Source of the DNA: Pseudomonadota bacterium
Lineage (GTDB): Bacteria > Pseudomonadota > Gammaproteobacteria > Burkholderiales > Rhodocyclaceae
Direction of reading: 5' to 3'
NCBI GenBank assembly: GCA_023459095.1
Contig: JAEWVQ010000372.1
Coordinates: 1-23,445, forward strand
DNA length: 23,445 nucleotides
Part shown: in pieces, positions 7,783 to 16,091 of the stretch
Numbering within the stretch: position 1 is the first letter of the stretch
How the letters are laid out: each line of letters starts with the position of its first letter
Position numbers and translations under genes: made by a program
Notes under the pieces: model-generated
The model's input: only the letters and a program-made list of their open reading frames with translations
Databases searched by the model: none
What the model was told of the DNA's origin: nothing

Positions 7783-9624
7783 ATGTCCGGCCCCCAGACC
7801 CCGATGCCTGCCGACCCTGCCGCCGGTGGTCAGGCAGCGCCTTCCAGCCTCAAGATCTACCTCCGCCTGCTGACCTATCTGCGCCCCTACCTCGGCCAGT
7901 TCGCGCTCAGCATCGTCGGTTTCCTCATCTTCGCGTCGTCGCAGCCCATGCTCGCGGGGGTGCTGAAGTACTTCGTCGACGGCCTCAACGATGCCGCGGC
8001 AACCCCCTTCGCCGATGTGCCGCTGCTCGAGGGCTTGCCGCTGATGACCGCGGTGCCGCTGCTGATCGTGCTGATCGTGACCTGGCAGGGGCTGGGCTCC
8101 TACCTCGGCAATTATTTTCTCGCCAAGGTCTCGCTCGGCCTCGTGCACGACCTGCGTCTGGCGCTGTTCGACAGTCTGCTGCGCCTGCCCAACCGCTATT
8201 TCGACCAGCATAACTCCGGTCACCTGATCTCGCGCATCACCTTCAACGTCACCATGGTCACCGGTGCTGCCACCGACGCCATCAAGGTGGTGATCCGCGA
8301 AGGCTTCACCGTGGTCTTCCTGTTCGGCTACCTGCTGTGGATGAACTGGAGGCTGACCCTGGTGATGGTCGCCATCCTGCCGGTGATCGGCGTGCTCGTG
8401 GGCAGCGCGAGCCGCAAGTTCCGCAAGCAGGCGAAGAAGATCCAGGTGGCGATGGGCGATGTCACCCACGTTGCCTCCGAGACCATCCAGGGCTACCGCG
8501 TGGTGCGCAGCTTCGGCGGCGAGGATTACGAATCGCAGCGCTTCCGTGCCGCCAGCGCGGACAACACCAGGAAGCAGCTGCGCATGGTGAAGACCTCGTC
8601 GACCTACACGCCGACGCTGCAGTTCGTGACCTACAGCGCGATGGCGGTGGTGCTGTTCCTCGTGCTGTGGCTGCGCGGCGAGGCGAGCGCGGGCGATCTG
8701 GTGGCCTACATCACCGCCGCCGGCCTGCTGCCCAAGCCGATCCGCCAGCTCTCGGAAGTGAGCTCCACCATCCAGCGCGGTGTCGCCGGCGCCGAGAGCA
8801 TCTTCGAGCAGCTCGACGAAGCCCCGGAGACCGACCGCGGCACGGTCGAGCGCGAGCGCGTCGCCGGACGGCTGGAGGTGCGCGACCTCAGCTTCACTTA
8901 TCCCGGCACCGAGCGCGTGGTGCTCGACGGCGTCAGCTTCGCCGTGGAGCCGGGGCAGATGGTGGCCCTGGTCGGGCGTTCGGGGAGCGGCAAATCGACC
9001 CTGGCCAATCTGGTGCCGCGCTTCTACCACCACGATCAGGGCCAGATCCTGATCGACGGCGTCGATGTCGAGGACTACACCTTGCGCAACCTGCGTCGCC
9101 ACATCGCGCTGGTGACCCAGCAGGTGACCCTGTTCAACGACAGCGTGGCCGCCAACATCGCCTATGGCGATCTCGCCGGCGCGCCGCGCGCGGCGGTGGA
9201 AGCGGCGGCCGAGGCGGCGTATGCCAGGGAGTTCATCGACCGCCTGCCCGCCGGGCTCGACACCGAGATCGGCGAGAACGGGGTGACGCTGTCGGGCGGC
9301 CAGCGTCAGCGCCTGGCGATCGCGCGCGCGCTGCTCAAGGATGCGCCCATCCTCATCCTCGACGAGGCCACTTCCGCGCTCGACACCGAATCCGAGCGCC
9401 ACATCCAGGCCGCCCTCGACCGCGCGATGCGCGGCCGCACCACGCTGGTGATCGCGCACCGCCTGTCCACGATCGAGAAGGCCGACCTGATCCTGGTCAT
9501 GGACCAGGGCCGCATCGTCGAGCGCGGCAGCCACGCCGGCCTGCTCGCCGCCGGCGGTCACTATGCCCGCCTGCACGCGATGCAGTTCTCCGAGACCGCG
9601 GCCGCGCCCGCCGGCGACGCCTAG
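7783..9624 (+). CDS. msbA: MsbA, lipid A-core ABC flippase
   Basis: The product is 613 aa from ATG 7783; a second ATG at 7804 would trim seven residues. It is a half-transporter with an N-terminal exporter domain of about six membrane helices (roughly 35-315). The coupling region SGHLISRITFNVTMVT is followed by the nucleotide-binding domain: Walker A GRSGSGKST at 398-406 (Lys404), signature LSGGQRQR at 503-510, Walker B ILILDEATSALD at 523-534, and the switch His559 in IAHRLST. These and the length fit MsbA, which flips lipid A-core across the inner membrane with ATP. The LPS-core surroundings make another ABC exporter unlikely. It is monocistronic here and converges on the sulfatase-fold gene with only 23 bases between them. 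No strong Shine-Dalgarno sequence is visible. Confidence 0.95.
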   Translation: MSGPQTPMPADPAAGGQAAPSSLKIYLRLLTYLRPYLGQFALSIVGFLIFASSQPMLAGVLKYFVDGLNDAAATPFADVPLLEGLPLMTAVPLLIVLIVTWQGLGSYLGNYFLAKVSLGLVHDLRLALFDSLLRLPNRYFDQHNSGHLISRITFNVTMVTGAATDAIKVVIREGFTVVFLFGYLLWMNWRLTLVMVAILPVIGVLVGSASRKFRKQAKKIQVAMGDVTHVASETIQGYRVVRSFGGEDYESQRFRAASADNTRKQLRMVKTSSTYTPTLQFVTYSAMAVVLFLVLWLRGEASAGDLVAYITAAGLLPKPIRQLSEVSSTIQRGVAGAESIFEQLDEAPETDRGTVERERVAGRLEVRDLSFTYPGTERVVLDGVSFAVEPGQMVALVGRSGSGKSTLANLVPRFYHHDQGQILIDGVDVEDYTLRNLRRHIALVTQQVTLFNDSVAANIAYGDLAGAPRAAVEAAAEAAYAREFIDRLPAGLDTEIGENGVTLSGGQRQRLAIARALLKDAPILILDEATSALDTESERHIQAALDRAMRGRTTLVIAHRLSTIEKADLILVMDQGRIVERGSHAGLLAAGGHYARLHAMQFSETAAAPAGDA

Positions 9625-9647
9625 GAACGCGACCGCGGCGACCGCGC

Positions 9648-11699
9648 TCAGGGCGCGGCCGCGGCCTTGCTGTTGTCGTACATCATGAAGCGCGCGGCTT
9701 CGTGCAGGCCGCGGGCAAGGTCGGCGAGGCGGGCGAACTCTTCCGGGTTGGCCGCCGACACGTCGGCGAGCGGCGCGGCGGAGGCCAGATCGTGCATCGT
9801 CGCCTGGCTGCCGTCGGCGTTCATGCGCACCAGATGGCGGCGGGTGACCGCGCCGATCAGCGGGAACGCGCCCTCGCGCAGGATCACCGGCACCGCGCGC
9901 TCGCCTTCGGGGGCGGGCAGTTGCAGGTCGCGCCCCATGGCCCGCGTGTCGTAGCGCAGGCCGAGCATGCCGGCCACGGTGGGCAGCAGATCGACCAGGC
10001 TGGCGGCCTCGTCGACGACGCGCGGCGCGAGCAGCGCGGGGGCGTGGATCACCGCATGCACGTGGGTGCTTTCGAGGTTGAGCAGCTCGAACGCGGGCGG
10101 CATGAAGGGCAGGGTGGAGATGCGGCCGTTGTGGTCGCCGAACAGCACGAAGATGGTGTTGTCGTAATAGCCGCTCCGCTTGGCCATCTCGATGAAACGG
10201 CCGACGCTGTGGTCGAGCAGGCGCACCGCGTTCAGCTGCGCGGTGCTCTGGAAGCCGGCGGCCTCGGCTTCGGCCTCCGGACGCTCGCTGATCACGAAAC
10301 CGTCGTTGTCCTTGGGGATGGTGAACGGGCGGTGGTTGCCCGCGGTCTGGATGTAGGCGAAGAACGGCCCCTTCTTCGCCTGCTCGCGCAGCAGGGCGTC
10401 GGTCTCGCGGAACAGGTTGAGGTCGGAGATGCCCCACACGTCGTCGTTGGGCGCCTTCCAGTAGCCTTCCTCGTAGAGACGGACACCGTCGACGCTGCCC
10501 AGGATCAGCGCGTTCATGTTGGCCCAGCCCGCGCTGCCGCCGATCGCGTAGATCTTCTCGTAGCCTTCGAAGGCGTTGATCACGGTGTGCTGGTTGCTGA
10601 TGAAGGGGTTGCGTGTGGCGCTCTCCGAGCGCGCGGCGTCGGGGATGCCGGTGATGCTCGCCCACACCGTCTTCGCGGTGCCCGACACCGGCACGTGCAG
10701 GTTGCGGAACAGCCAGCCATCGCGCGCGAGCGCGTCGATATGCGGCGTGGGGTCGAGCGGATTGCCGAACAGGGCCGAGCGGCTTGCGCCCAGCGATTCG
10801 AGCATGATGAATACGACGTTGGGCGGCTGCGCGGTGCGCAGGCGGTGCGGCGCCGGTTCGACCGTGCGCGCCAGCGACAGCGCCGCCGGATCGGGGCGGG
10901 TCACCGACAGGTAGTTGGCGAGCGTGCCGTAGCGGCGGCCGAGTTCGGCGCGGTCGAACTGCTCGGCAGGAATGCGGTGGGTGTCGTAGATGAACACCAC
11001 CGGATTCAGGCCCAGGGCGCCGACCGCCGGGTTGCCCGAGAAGAAGGCGTCGCTCCAGCGCAGCGGCACCGGATTCTGCAGGTTGATGTCCTGCACGCGG
11101 CCGAGCAGGCCGAGGAAGCCGAGCACGAGCACCGCGGCGATGCCGCCGAACACCGCGCGCCTCGGCATCGGCCGGTGCGCGGGGCGGTCGAGCGCGGCCT
11201 TCTCGGCGCGCAGCAGCACGGCGAAGAAGGCGGCCGAGGCCGCCAGCCAGCCGAGCGTGATCCAGACCACCGGGTAGCTCTCCCACACCATCTGCGTCGA
11301 GATGTCGGTGTTGCCGACGAAGCGGAACACGGTCGCGCTCAGACGCTGGCCGAGATATGAGTAATGGCCGAAGTCGAGCACGTAGACGAGCAGCACGCCG
11401 AGCGTGGCGAGCGCCAGGTAGAGGCGGTTCAGCGTGCGCACATGCGGGCAGCGCAGCAGGTTCGCGCGCGGCAGCACGGCGAGCACGGCGACCGGCAGCA
11501 TCAGCAGCAGGGCGAGGCGCAGGTCGAAGCGCACGCCCACCGACAGGGTTTGCAGGATGCTCGCGGTGCTGGCCGAGGACAGCGCGTGATGGTCGGCGAA
11601 ACCGACCAGAAAGACGATGCGGAGAACCACGAAAAGCGCGAAGAACAGCGCGGTGCCTGCGCCAAGCAGGCGGATGCGACGGGATTGCAGCCAGGTCAT
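9648..11699 (-). CDS. LtaS/MdoB-like membrane phospho-transferase (sulfatase fold)
   Basis: The product is 683 aa from ATG 11699. Five membrane helices lie near 11-33, 60-77, 92-112, 142-164 and 181-200, followed by a large periplasmic sulfatase/alkaline phosphatase domain. Likely metal and catalytic residues are Glu301 in IMLESLG, Thr344 (or Thr341) in VSGTAKTVWASITG, His456 in TAGNHRPF, and Asp522-His523 in LFGDHNGR. This layout is that of LtaS, MdoB (OpgB) and related phosphoglycerol or phosphoethanolamine transferases. It lacks the Cys pair around the nucleophile that I expect in EptA/MCR enzymes, so it is closer to LtaS/MdoB. Head-group transfer from phospholipid to a periplasmic glycan, LPS core or OPG is plausible; the substrate cannot be read from the sequence. 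It interrupts the kinase and msbA blocks. Confidence 0.85.
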   Translation of the reverse strand: MTWLQSRRIRLLGAGTALFFALFVVLRIVFLVGFADHHALSSASTASILQTLSVGVRFDLRLALLLMLPVAVLAVLPRANLLRCPHVRTLNRLYLALATLGVLLVYVLDFGHYSYLGQRLSATVFRFVGNTDISTQMVWESYPVVWITLGWLAASAAFFAVLLRAEKAALDRPAHRPMPRRAVFGGIAAVLVLGFLGLLGRVQDINLQNPVPLRWSDAFFSGNPAVGALGLNPVVFIYDTHRIPAEQFDRAELGRRYGTLANYLSVTRPDPAALSLARTVEPAPHRLRTAQPPNVVFIMLESLGASRSALFGNPLDPTPHIDALARDGWLFRNLHVPVSGTAKTVWASITGIPDAARSESATRNPFISNQHTVINAFEGYEKIYAIGGSAGWANMNALILGSVDGVRLYEEGYWKAPNDDVWGISDLNLFRETDALLREQAKKGPFFAYIQTAGNHRPFTIPKDNDGFVISERPEAEAEAAGFQSTAQLNAVRLLDHSVGRFIEMAKRSGYYDNTIFVLFGDHNGRISTLPFMPPAFELLNLESTHVHAVIHAPALLAPRVVDEAASLVDLLPTVAGMLGLRYDTRAMGRDLQLPAPEGERAVPVILREGAFPLIGAVTRRHLVRMNADGSQATMHDLASAAPLADVSAANPEEFARLADLARGLHEAARFMMYDNSKAAAAP

Positions 11700-11850
11700 G
11701 TTGGAGTGCGGAACGTTGGGCGACCGCGGAGCATAACCGGATCGGCGCCGCTGCGGCGTAAGGGAGTGTGGAGCGAGGGGAGCGCGCGGGGCGCCGGCCG
11801 CCCCGTGCCCGGGCGCCGGTGAGGACGGCGCGCGCGTCGGCGCGATCCGG

Positions 11851-11881
11851 CTGACGGGCGCGGCCACGATCCGCATATCAT
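11851..11881 (+). promoter_or_regulatory. Possible sigma-70 promoter of the DUF4153 gene
   Basis: CTGACG at 11851-11856 and TATCAT at 11876-11881 are separated by 19 bases, just upstream of ATG 11910 in the 210-base divergent spacer 11700-11909. The -10 matches five of six consensus bases. The -35 and the spacing are weak, so this is only a candidate. The spacer also holds a 6-bp GC stem at 11788-11804 and nothing else I can support. Confidence 0.3.
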
Positions 11882-11909
11882 CACGCGGTTTCTTACTGGA
11901 TGCCGCGCC

Positions 11910-13757
11910 ATGCCTTCTTCATCGTTCCCGTCCGCTGCCGTGGCGGTTCTCCCGCAGGCGCCAGGCGCCGCGACCGCCGACGCGCAGAGCGGCGCGCCGG
12001 CGCGCGAGGTGCGCAGCTTCATCGTCCTGCTGGCCCTGCTCCAGGGCGGTTTGCTGTATCTCGCCGAGCTCGGCATCGAGCACGGCTGGTGGCCGTTTTC
12101 CCTGCTTGGCGGGCGGGTGTGCTGGTACAGCCTGGTGCTGTCGGTGCCGACGGTGATGGCCTTGTCGGTGCTGCGTCTCGACGACCGCCGTTTCTGGCTG
12201 CAGGCGGCAGGGGTGGCGGTGGTCTTTCTCGCCCTCGCGGCGTGGGCGAGCTGGCGCGCGACCGGCGCCCCCGGCCTGAGCGCGGCGGCGGTGCTCGGCC
12301 CCTTCGGCTGGACCGCCGCGGTCGGCCTCTTCGTCGCCCTGCCGTGGCTGCAATGCCGTCTGAGCCACGGGCGCTGGCAGGCCCCCTATGCCGAACTGGT
12401 CGAGCACGCGTGGCAGAACGCGCTCACCCTGCTGCTCGCGCTCGCCTTCGTCGGCCTCTGCTGGGGCGTGCTGATGCTGTGGGCGGCGCTGTTCGATCTG
12501 CTCAAGATCCGTTTTTTCAGCGAACTCTTCGGCGAGAAGCCTTTCGCCTATCTCGCCACCGGCGCGATGGCCGGGCTCGGCGTGCTGATCGGGCGCACCC
12601 AGCGCCGGCCGGTGCAGGTCGGCCGCCAGATCCTGTTCGCGGTGTTCAAGGGCCTGCTGCCGCTGCTCGCCTTCATCGCCCTGCTGTTCGTCCTCGCGCT
12701 GCCGTTTGCCGGCCTGGAGCCGCTGTGGCAGACGCGCTCGGCGGCGACCCTCCTCGTCGGCCTGATCGCGCTGATGGTGCTGTTCGTCAATGCGGTGCAT
12801 CAGGACGGCAGCGGCGCGCGCCCCTATCCGGCGCTGCTGCGTCGCGTGGTCGAGGGCGGCCTGCTCGTGCTGCCGGTGTTCGCCGCGCTCGCGCTCTACG
12901 CGCTGTGGCTGCGCATCGCGCAGTACGGGTGGACCCCGGACCGCTTCTGGGCGGCGTTGATCGCCGCGGTGGCGAGCGCCTACGCGCTGGGTTACGCGGT
13001 GGCGGTGTTCGGTTCGCGCGCCGCCTGGCTGGCGCCGCTGGCGGTGGTCAATCGTGTGCTGTCGTGGGGTGTGGTCGGGCTTGCGCTGCTGGTGAATTCA
13101 CCGCTGCTCGATCCGCTGCGCGTGGCCGCGGCGAGTCAGGCGCAGCGCCTGCAGGCCGCCGAGGGGGGAGCGGAGAGCCTCACCCGCGATCTCGAAACCC
13201 TGCGTTTCGATCTCGGCCGGGCGGGCTACGAGGCCGCCCAGGGCTTGCGCGCCGCGCCCGCATTCACCGGCGATGCGCAGCGCCTCGCCGAACTCGAACG
13301 CGTCCTCGCCTTGGCGCAGCGCTGGCCGGAGAGGCGCAGCGCGGCGGAAAAGGCGGCAAGCGCGTTGAAGACGACGGCGGCGTTGCGCGCGCATCTGAGT
13401 CTGGCGCAAGGGGCGCTCGCGCCCGCCGAGGATTGGCTGCAGGCCGTGCTCGACGGCCGCATCGATGCGCTGGACTGCGTCCAGCCGGACAGTCGCTGCG
13501 TGCTGCTCACCCCCGATCTCGACGGCGATGGCGCCGCCGAGCACCTGCTGTGCGACCTCGGCCGCCGCTACGGCGTGCAGTGCGCGCTGGCGAGCCGCGA
13601 GCAGGAGCGGTGGACGCGGGCCGGAACGCTGTGGAGGCACGGCCGCGAGGCCGAGGTGCGCGCTGCGCTGGAGGCCGGCGAACTCGCCGTGCGCCGCCAG
13701 CGCTGGCCCGATCTGGAAGTGGCCGGCGCGCGCGCGGAGGTGCAGGGCGCACCGTAG
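11910..13757 (+). CDS. DUF4153-type polytopic membrane protein
   Basis: The product is 615 aa from ATG 11910, with a GGA nine bases upstream. About ten membrane segments fill residues 35-400, for example FIVLLALLQGGLLYLAELG, LTLLLALAFVGLCWGVLMLW and LPLLAFIALLFVLALPFAG. The GWTPDRFWAALIAAVASAYA block fits the DUF4153 pattern as I remember it (a YGWTxxR region near the end of the membrane domain). A soluble C-terminal part of about 200 residues is Ala/Arg/Leu-rich and helical. It ends with LTPDLDGDGAAEHLL, a DxDxDG loop (Asp536, Asp538, Asp540) like calcium-binding FG-GAP or EF-hand-like sites. The function of this family is unknown. It is divergent from the LtaS-like gene and convergent with the kinase operon, so it is probably transcribed alone. 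Confidence 0.8.
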   Translation: MPSSSFPSAAVAVLPQAPGAATADAQSGAPAREVRSFIVLLALLQGGLLYLAELGIEHGWWPFSLLGGRVCWYSLVLSVPTVMALSVLRLDDRRFWLQAAGVAVVFLALAAWASWRATGAPGLSAAAVLGPFGWTAAVGLFVALPWLQCRLSHGRWQAPYAELVEHAWQNALTLLLALAFVGLCWGVLMLWAALFDLLKIRFFSELFGEKPFAYLATGAMAGLGVLIGRTQRRPVQVGRQILFAVFKGLLPLLAFIALLFVLALPFAGLEPLWQTRSAATLLVGLIALMVLFVNAVHQDGSGARPYPALLRRVVEGGLLVLPVFAALALYALWLRIAQYGWTPDRFWAALIAAVASAYALGYAVAVFGSRAAWLAPLAVVNRVLSWGVVGLALLVNSPLLDPLRVAAASQAQRLQAAEGGAESLTRDLETLRFDLGRAGYEAAQGLRAAPAFTGDAQRLAELERVLALAQRWPERRSAAEKAASALKTTAALRAHLSLAQGALAPAEDWLQAVLDGRIDALDCVQPDSRCVLLTPDLDGDGAAEHLLCDLGRRYGVQCALASREQERWTRAGTLWRHGREAEVRAALEAGELAVRRQRWPDLEVAGARAEVQGAP

Positions 13758-13827
13758 GCCGCCGGCACGCGTCGATTCGCCACGGGGCGGGCCTGGGCCG
13801 CCGGGCGCTGTGCGCCGCCGCGGCGCT

Positions 13828-15318
13828 TCAGGCCGGCGGCAGGTTCAGATCCAGCCAGCGTTGCAGGTCGCTGCCCTGCGGCCAGTTCTGCAGCAGGCGG
13901 CGGCGGTCGCGGCGCCAGGCGCGGGCGTGGCTGGCGGCGTCGCGGTGCTGCTGCATGGCGTCGAGGTCGATGAGTTTGACCTCGCCTTCGTCCCACAACA
14001 GGTTGGTGGCCTTCAGGTCGCCGTGGCTCAGGCGCTCGCGGTGGAGCAGGGCGAACAGCCGGCGCAGCGCGGCGGCCTCGGCGGCGGGCGGCACGCGCTC
14101 GGGGTCGAGGTGCTGGAGCAGGTCGGGGCCGGCGCAGTGCTCGGTGATCAGCCAGGCACGGCCGCGCAAGGGGCCGCGGCGCTCCTCGACGAGTGCCAGC
14201 GGCGCCGGGGTGGGGATGCCGAACAGGCGCAGGCGGTGGCCTTCGCGCCACGAATGCGCGGCGCGGCTCGGGCGCCACGCGCGCGACAGGGCGTGGCGCC
14301 AGTTCTTGAGGTTGTAGCGCTTGACCACCAGGGTGCGGCCGCCGATGTCCACCCGCGCCACGGTGCACGTGTTGCCGCGCTTGAGCGCGACGCCGTCTTC
14401 GAGGTAGCGGTCGGGGTCGGCGAGCAGCGGCGCCAGCGTCTCGGCCTCGCTGCGCAGCACCGCGGTGTAGCGGCCGAGGCTGCGCGTGACCTTGAACAGC
14501 GAGCAGTCGCGGCCGGTCTTGGCGAGGTAGTCGCGCAGGCGCCACAACTGCTCGACAGCGAGCGCGCGTTGCAGCGCGGCCGGGGCGGGCGGGCGCGGGT
14601 TGGCAGCGACGTAGGCGTCGAACAGCGGCGTCATGTGCGCTGGATCGACGAGCCAGGTGCGCGGCAGTTGCGCGGTGAGCATGGCGAGGTCGCGCGCGGC
14701 GAACTTCTCCACCAGCGGCTTCTCCGCATGGGTGCGCACGGCATCGCCGTCGATGAGCAGCAGGCGGCGGGCGTCGCCCTCGCCGTGGTGCAGGAAATTG
14801 CCGAAATGCAGATCGTCGTGGCTGAGCCCGGCGGCGTGGACGCGGCCGAGCAGCGCGAATACCGGCGCGAGCAGGGCCACCACGTCGGCGTCGCCCGGGG
14901 GGGGCGCGGCGAGAGGGCGCCAGGCGTCGAGCACGGTGCGGGCGGGGGCGAGGAATTCGGTGAGCAGCAGGTGGCCGCCGCCGGGCAGGGGGCGGGCGTC
15001 GAGCGCCCGCGGGGTCGGGATGCCGGCCGCGGCGAGCGCGGCGATGCCCTCGTGTTCGCGCTGCCAGTGGCGGGCGCTGTGGCGGTCGATGAAGAGCTTG
15101 ACCAGCAGCGCGGGGGCCTGCGCGCCCACCCAATGCCCCTTGCCGACCACGCGCTTGCCCGGCAGCACGCGCAGCAGCTGCTCGACCACGAGCTCGCAGC
15201 CGTCGCCGGCGGCGATGCGGAAGGGGACCGTCGGGTTGCGACCGGCGTCGGCGAGCGCGGCGGCGTCGACCCGGGGTGGGAGGGGGGAAGGGGGGGCGGA
15301 CAGGGACGTGGCGGTCAT
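13828..15318 (-). CDS. Tandem LPS-kinase-fold protein (PA5006-like) with two complete kinase domains
   Basis: The product is 496 aa from ATG 15318, overlapping wapQ's stop (ATGA). Two kinase-like domains follow one another. Domain 1 (about 35-240) has Lys74 in ALLVKLF, the catalytic loop LSHDDLHFGNFL with His167, Asp169 and Asn174, and LLIDGD at 187-192. Domain 2 (about 305-490) has Lys333 in LVVKRYN, LSHGDLKATNLLW with His432, Asp434 and Asn439, and VKLIDLD at 447-453. Both keep the residues needed for catalysis. P. aeruginosa PA5006, downstream of wapQ, is the likely counterpart (from memory). It is the last gene of the nine-gene minus-strand chain. Phosphorylation of inner-core heptose or Kdo is inferred; no specific position can be assigned. 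Confidence 0.85.
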   Translation of the reverse strand: MTATSLSAPPSPLPPRVDAAALADAGRNPTVPFRIAAGDGCELVVEQLLRVLPGKRVVGKGHWVGAQAPALLVKLFIDRHSARHWQREHEGIAALAAAGIPTPRALDARPLPGGGHLLLTEFLAPARTVLDAWRPLAAPPPGDADVVALLAPVFALLGRVHAAGLSHDDLHFGNFLHHGEGDARRLLLIDGDAVRTHAEKPLVEKFAARDLAMLTAQLPRTWLVDPAHMTPLFDAYVAANPRPPAPAALQRALAVEQLWRLRDYLAKTGRDCSLFKVTRSLGRYTAVLRSEAETLAPLLADPDRYLEDGVALKRGNTCTVARVDIGGRTLVVKRYNLKNWRHALSRAWRPSRAAHSWREGHRLRLFGIPTPAPLALVEERRGPLRGRAWLITEHCAGPDLLQHLDPERVPPAAEAAALRRLFALLHRERLSHGDLKATNLLWDEGEVKLIDLDAMQQHRDAASHARAWRRDRRRLLQNWPQGSDLQRWLDLNLPPA

Positions 15319-16091
15319 GGGCGGTGACGTTTGCGGCGCTGGCGGCGCAGGATGCGGCAGGCGAGCCGTTTTGCCGCCGCGTCCAGGCGCGGGCGGCCGA
15401 GGTAGCGCAGCAGGAAGCGCAGGCGCTCGGTGGCCGACAGCGCGCCGGCGTGGCGGTTGAGGGCGTCGAGGTCGCGCGCGCGGTCGCGCGTGCCGAAGAT
15501 CAGCGGGCGCGTCTTCTCGAGGTCGATGAAGCGCGCCGGATGGCTGCCGCCGCCATCGAGGCGGAGGAAGATGTGCTTCGGATACAGGCAGTTATGCACC
15601 TGCCCGGCGGCGTGCAGGCGGCGCACGAGGTCGGCGCCGAGGTCGAGCACGGTGCGCCGGGTGGCGCGCGGCAGCGTGGGCCAGCGGGCCAGCCAGTGGT
15701 CGAGCGCCTGGTAGTCGTCGAGGGCGCGCGTCACCAGGATGGCGCAGGCCTTGCCGGCAATGCGGCGCTGGCCGAAGAAGGCGGCGGCGAGCGCCGGGAT
15801 GCCGGCGGTCTCGAAGCGGCGGATGGCGCGGAACTCGCGCGCGAAGGTGGCTTCGCCCAGCGGATGCCGCGCGCTGCGGCTCAGGTGGTCGATCTGGCGC
15901 TTGAGGTAGAAGGCTTGCGGCCGGCCGTCGGCATCGGCGAGTTCGAGGCGGCTCACGCTGCTCCAGCCGCCGCGGCCGGTGTTGGGCGCGTCGACGCTGT
16001 CGAGCTCAAGCGCCCACAGCGCCTCGAAGCGGTCGAGGCCGTGGCGCGCGAACAGGGCGCGCAGGTCGTCGGCGAGGAAGTCGTTGCTCAT
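15315..16091 (-). CDS. wapQ: InaA/WapQ-like lipopolysaccharide kinase family protein with degenerate catalytic loop
   Basis: The product is 258 aa from ATG 16091, overlapping the upstream wapP stop and its own downstream neighbour by ATGA. The kinase-like N-lobe has FYLKRQ (Lys64) and an acidic/basic helix with EFRAI. The catalytic loop reads VHNCLYPKHIFLR (165-177), with Cys168 where the catalytic Asp is expected and His173 where the Asn would be. Asp190 of ARFIDLEK is kept. The HNCLYPKHIF pattern is characteristic of the InaA branch (E. coli InaA has a similar Cys-containing loop, from memory). The position after waaP-wapP matches WapQ of Pseudomonas. If active it would phosphorylate core heptose by an altered mechanism; it may also be a pseudokinase. 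The gene symbol rests on synteny and motif. Confidence 0.78.
   Translation of the reverse strand: MSNDFLADDLRALFARHGLDRFEALWALELDSVDAPNTGRGGWSSVSRLELADADGRPQAFYLKRQIDHLSRSARHPLGEATFAREFRAIRRFETAGIPALAAAFFGQRRIAGKACAILVTRALDDYQALDHWLARWPTLPRATRRTVLDLGADLVRRLHAAGQVHNCLYPKHIFLRLDGGGSHPARFIDLEKTRPLIFGTRDRARDLDALNRHAGALSATERLRFLLRYLGRPRLDAAAKRLACRILRRQRRKRHRP

Noticed and set aside
9625..9647. A terminator between convergent msbA and the LtaS-like gene
   Set aside because: The 23 bases hold no hairpin with a T-run on either strand. Termination may be factor-dependent or lie inside the coding regions.
6595..11286. A 1563-codon open frame on the minus strand running through msbA and the LtaS-like gene region
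   Set aside because: It lies antisense to msbA, whose ABC motifs are unmistakable. Only its last part (7680-6595) is a real gene. Long antisense frames are expected in very GC-rich DNA with G/C third positions.
8337..11360. A 1007-codon plus-strand open frame overlapping msbA and antisense to the LtaS-like gene
   Set aside because: Its translation is low-complexity Arg/Gly/Ala/His sequence with no motif, and it is a phase shadow of msbA followed by the antisense of a clear membrane enzyme.
11788..11804. GGGGCG-CCGGC-CGCCCC stem as a terminator or regulatory hairpin
   Set aside because: It has no U-tract and lies in a divergent spacer of extreme GC content, where short stems arise by chance.
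13758..13827. A terminator or small gene in the 70-base convergent spacer
   Set aside because: It is GC-rich with imperfect GGCCGCCGG copies but has no stem followed by T residues and no supported reading frame.
11900..14317. An 805-codon plus-strand frame starting ten bases before the DUF4153 gene
   Set aside because: It is Arg/Pro/Ala-rich shadow sequence; the adjacent frame from 11910 encodes regular membrane helices.
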